This document shows positions 34,437-35,371 of a DNA stretch of 35,371 nt, one piece after another (position 1 is the first letter of the stretch; every line of letters starts with the position of its first letter). The notes below the pieces were generated by a model. It was given only the letters and a program-made list of their open reading frames with translations, had not been told where the DNA came from and did not search any database. The DNA is from Cyanobium sp. C1_MAG_00004. GTDB lineage: Bacteria > Cyanobacteriota > Cyanobacteriia > PCC-6307 > Cyanobiaceae. The position numbers were made by a program, and so were the translations under genes. The stretch lies in contig JAIXOF010000121.1 of the NCBI GenBank assembly GCA_027486935.1, positions 1 through 35,371 of the forward strand, read 5' to 3'.

Positions 34437-34684
34437 CAGTCGGGAACCGGATCGCAGCCGCAGGGGGTCCAGGGGTGGCAGCGCAGCAGCCGCTTCAGGG
34501 TCAGCCAACCGCCGCGCAGGGCTCCATGGCGGCTGATCGCCTCCAGGCCATAGGCGCTGCAGCTGGGAATGAAGCGGCAGCGCGGGCCCAGCAGCGGTGA
34601 GATCCACTGGCGGTAGAACCCGATCAGGGCGATCAGCACCGCGGCCAAAGGGTCAACCGATAGGATCGATCGTTGGCGCTGCAT
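34436..34684 (-). CDS. yidD: Membrane protein insertion efficiency factor YidD
   Basis: The 82-residue protein has an amphipathic and hydrophobic N-terminus ([20 protein letters not shown]) and the YidD signature [20 protein letters not shown], then [15 protein letters not shown]. YidD sits at the inner face of the membrane and helps YidC-dependent insertion. The frame is open further upstream across the divergent rpsD gene, but ATG at 34684 gives the family length. It lies far from yidC, next to rpsD and upstream of the glutaredoxin-like gene. Confidence 0.94.
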   Translation of the reverse strand: MQRQRSILSVDPLAAVLIALIGFYRQWISPLLGPRCRFIPSCSAYGLEAISRHGALRGGWLTLKRLLRCHPWTPCGCDPVPD

Positions 34685-34756
34685 GGCTTCAGGCCGCCGG
34701 GGTGATCCCCAGCATGCCTGGCCCTGGGTGCCCTTGTCCCTTGAACGCTCGATTCC

Positions 34757-35365
34757 ATGTCTCGCTACCGCGGCCCTCGTCTGAGGATTACGCGGCGCTT
34801 GGGAGACCTTCCCGGTCTCACCCGTAAGTCCGCCAAGCGGTCTTATCCCCCCGGTCAGCACGGCCAAGCCCGTCGCAAGCGCTCCGAATACGCCATCCGT
34901 CTCGAAGAGAAGCAGAAGCTCCGCTTCAACTACGGCATCTCTGAGCGCCAGCTGGTGCGCTATGTCAAGAAAGCGCGCGCCCAGGAGGGTTCCACCGGAA
35001 CCAACCTGCTGAAGCTGCTCGAGAACCGCCTCGACAACATTTGTTTCCGCCTGGGCTTCGGTCCCACCGTGCCCGGCGCCCGCCAGCTGGTGAACCACGG
35101 CCACGTCACCGTTAACGGCCGTGTCGTCGACATCGCCAGCTACCAGTGCAAGGCCGGCGATGTGATCACCATCCGTGAGCGCAAGCAGAGCCGCAAGCTG
35201 GCCGAAGGCAACCTGGAGTTCCCGGGCCTGGCCAACATCCCCCCTCATCTTGAGCTCGACAAGGCCAAGTTCACCGCCAAGGTGATCAGCAAGTGCGAGC
35301 GCGAGTGGGTCGCCCTCGAAATCAACGAACTGCTGGTGGTCGAGTTCTACAGCCGCAAGGTCTGA
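34757..35365 (+). CDS. rpsD: Ribosomal protein uS4
   Basis: The 202-residue primary-binding small-subunit protein has [20 protein letters not shown], then [20 protein letters not shown], the S4 RNA-binding domain [20 protein letters not shown] with [20 protein letters not shown], and a C-terminal [10 protein letters not shown]. It is a complete gene of normal bacterial length without the zinc-finger cysteines of some S4 proteins. It is divergent from yidD and stands outside the usual ribosomal-protein operons, as is common in cyanobacteria. Confidence 0.98.
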   Translation: MSRYRGPRLRITRRLGDLPGLTRKSAKRSYPPGQHGQARRKRSEYAIRLEEKQKLRFNYGISERQLVRYVKKARAQEGSTGTNLLKLLENRLDNICFRLGFGPTVPGARQLVNHGHVTVNGRVVDIASYQCKAGDVITIRERKQSRKLAEGNLEFPGLANIPPHLELDKAKFTAKVISKCEREWVALEINELLVVEFYSRKV

Positions 35366-35371
35366 GTCTCA

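Noticed and set aside
33281-34600. 439-codon plus-strand frame opposite murE
   Set aside because: MurE motifs are complete on the minus strand, and this frame is a GC-driven shadow.

Overview
The window is a gene-dense, GC-rich chromosomal segment of a unicellular cyanobacterium of the Cyanobium/Synechococcus type. Evidence for this is VIPP1/IM30, a CAAD/CURT1-type thylakoid protein, a Ycf46-like AAA protein, a DUF2808 secreted protein, a C-DES-type cystine lyase, at least five GCGATCGC (HIP1) octamers, strong G/C preference at third codon positions, and short or overlapping gene junctions. The assignment comes from gene content only. I found no phage, insertion sequence, tRNA, rRNA or CRISPR array.

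Layout. (1) 1-2191: an arsenic locus, with arsJ (cut by the window edge) and its GAPDH partner on the minus strand, divergent from arsR, with a perfect inverted repeat between them as likely operator. (2) 2130-2911: two tandem crcB fluoride-channel genes. (3) 2986-7189: a plus-strand run of a Crp/Fnr regulator, a degenerate OmpR-type regulator, a PhoB-type regulator, a PhoR/SphS-type kinase and cysK; most junctions overlap by a few bases. (4) 7232-16644: thylakoid protein with a pentapeptide repeat; biotin ligase, aminotransferase, thioredoxin and VIPP1 on the minus strand; DciA-like protein with a zinc ribbon; two glycosyltransferases and an EamA transporter; sppA-aroH. (5) 16714-21785: DUF2808, rpmH-rnpA-PH domain-yidC-DUF177-ycf46-like (ribosome, RNase P and membrane insertion) and a 59-residue membrane protein. 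(6) 21942-30505: the accessory part, with two secreted proteins of unknown function, a minus-strand set of DUF202, BASS transporter, sulfatase and formylglycine-generating enzyme, a divergent AraC regulator of visibly lower GC, a pentapeptide-repeat membrane protein, aqpZ and an ankyrin protein. (7) 30970-35365: C-DES lyase, a 463-bp stretch with two different minisatellites, murE, a glutaredoxin-like protein, yidD and rpsD.

How the genes work together. GAPDH and ArsJ together give arsenate efflux as 1-arseno-3-phosphoglycerate, controlled by ArsR. The Crp/pseudo-receiver/RR/HK chain looks like one coupled signalling operon, possibly for phosphate. The best candidate for an undescribed system is the sulfatase set: a sulfatase and its maturase, both without signal peptides, run with a BASS-family transporter beside an AraC regulator. 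This suggests regulated uptake and intracellular desulfation of an organic sulfate ester. That function is inferred.
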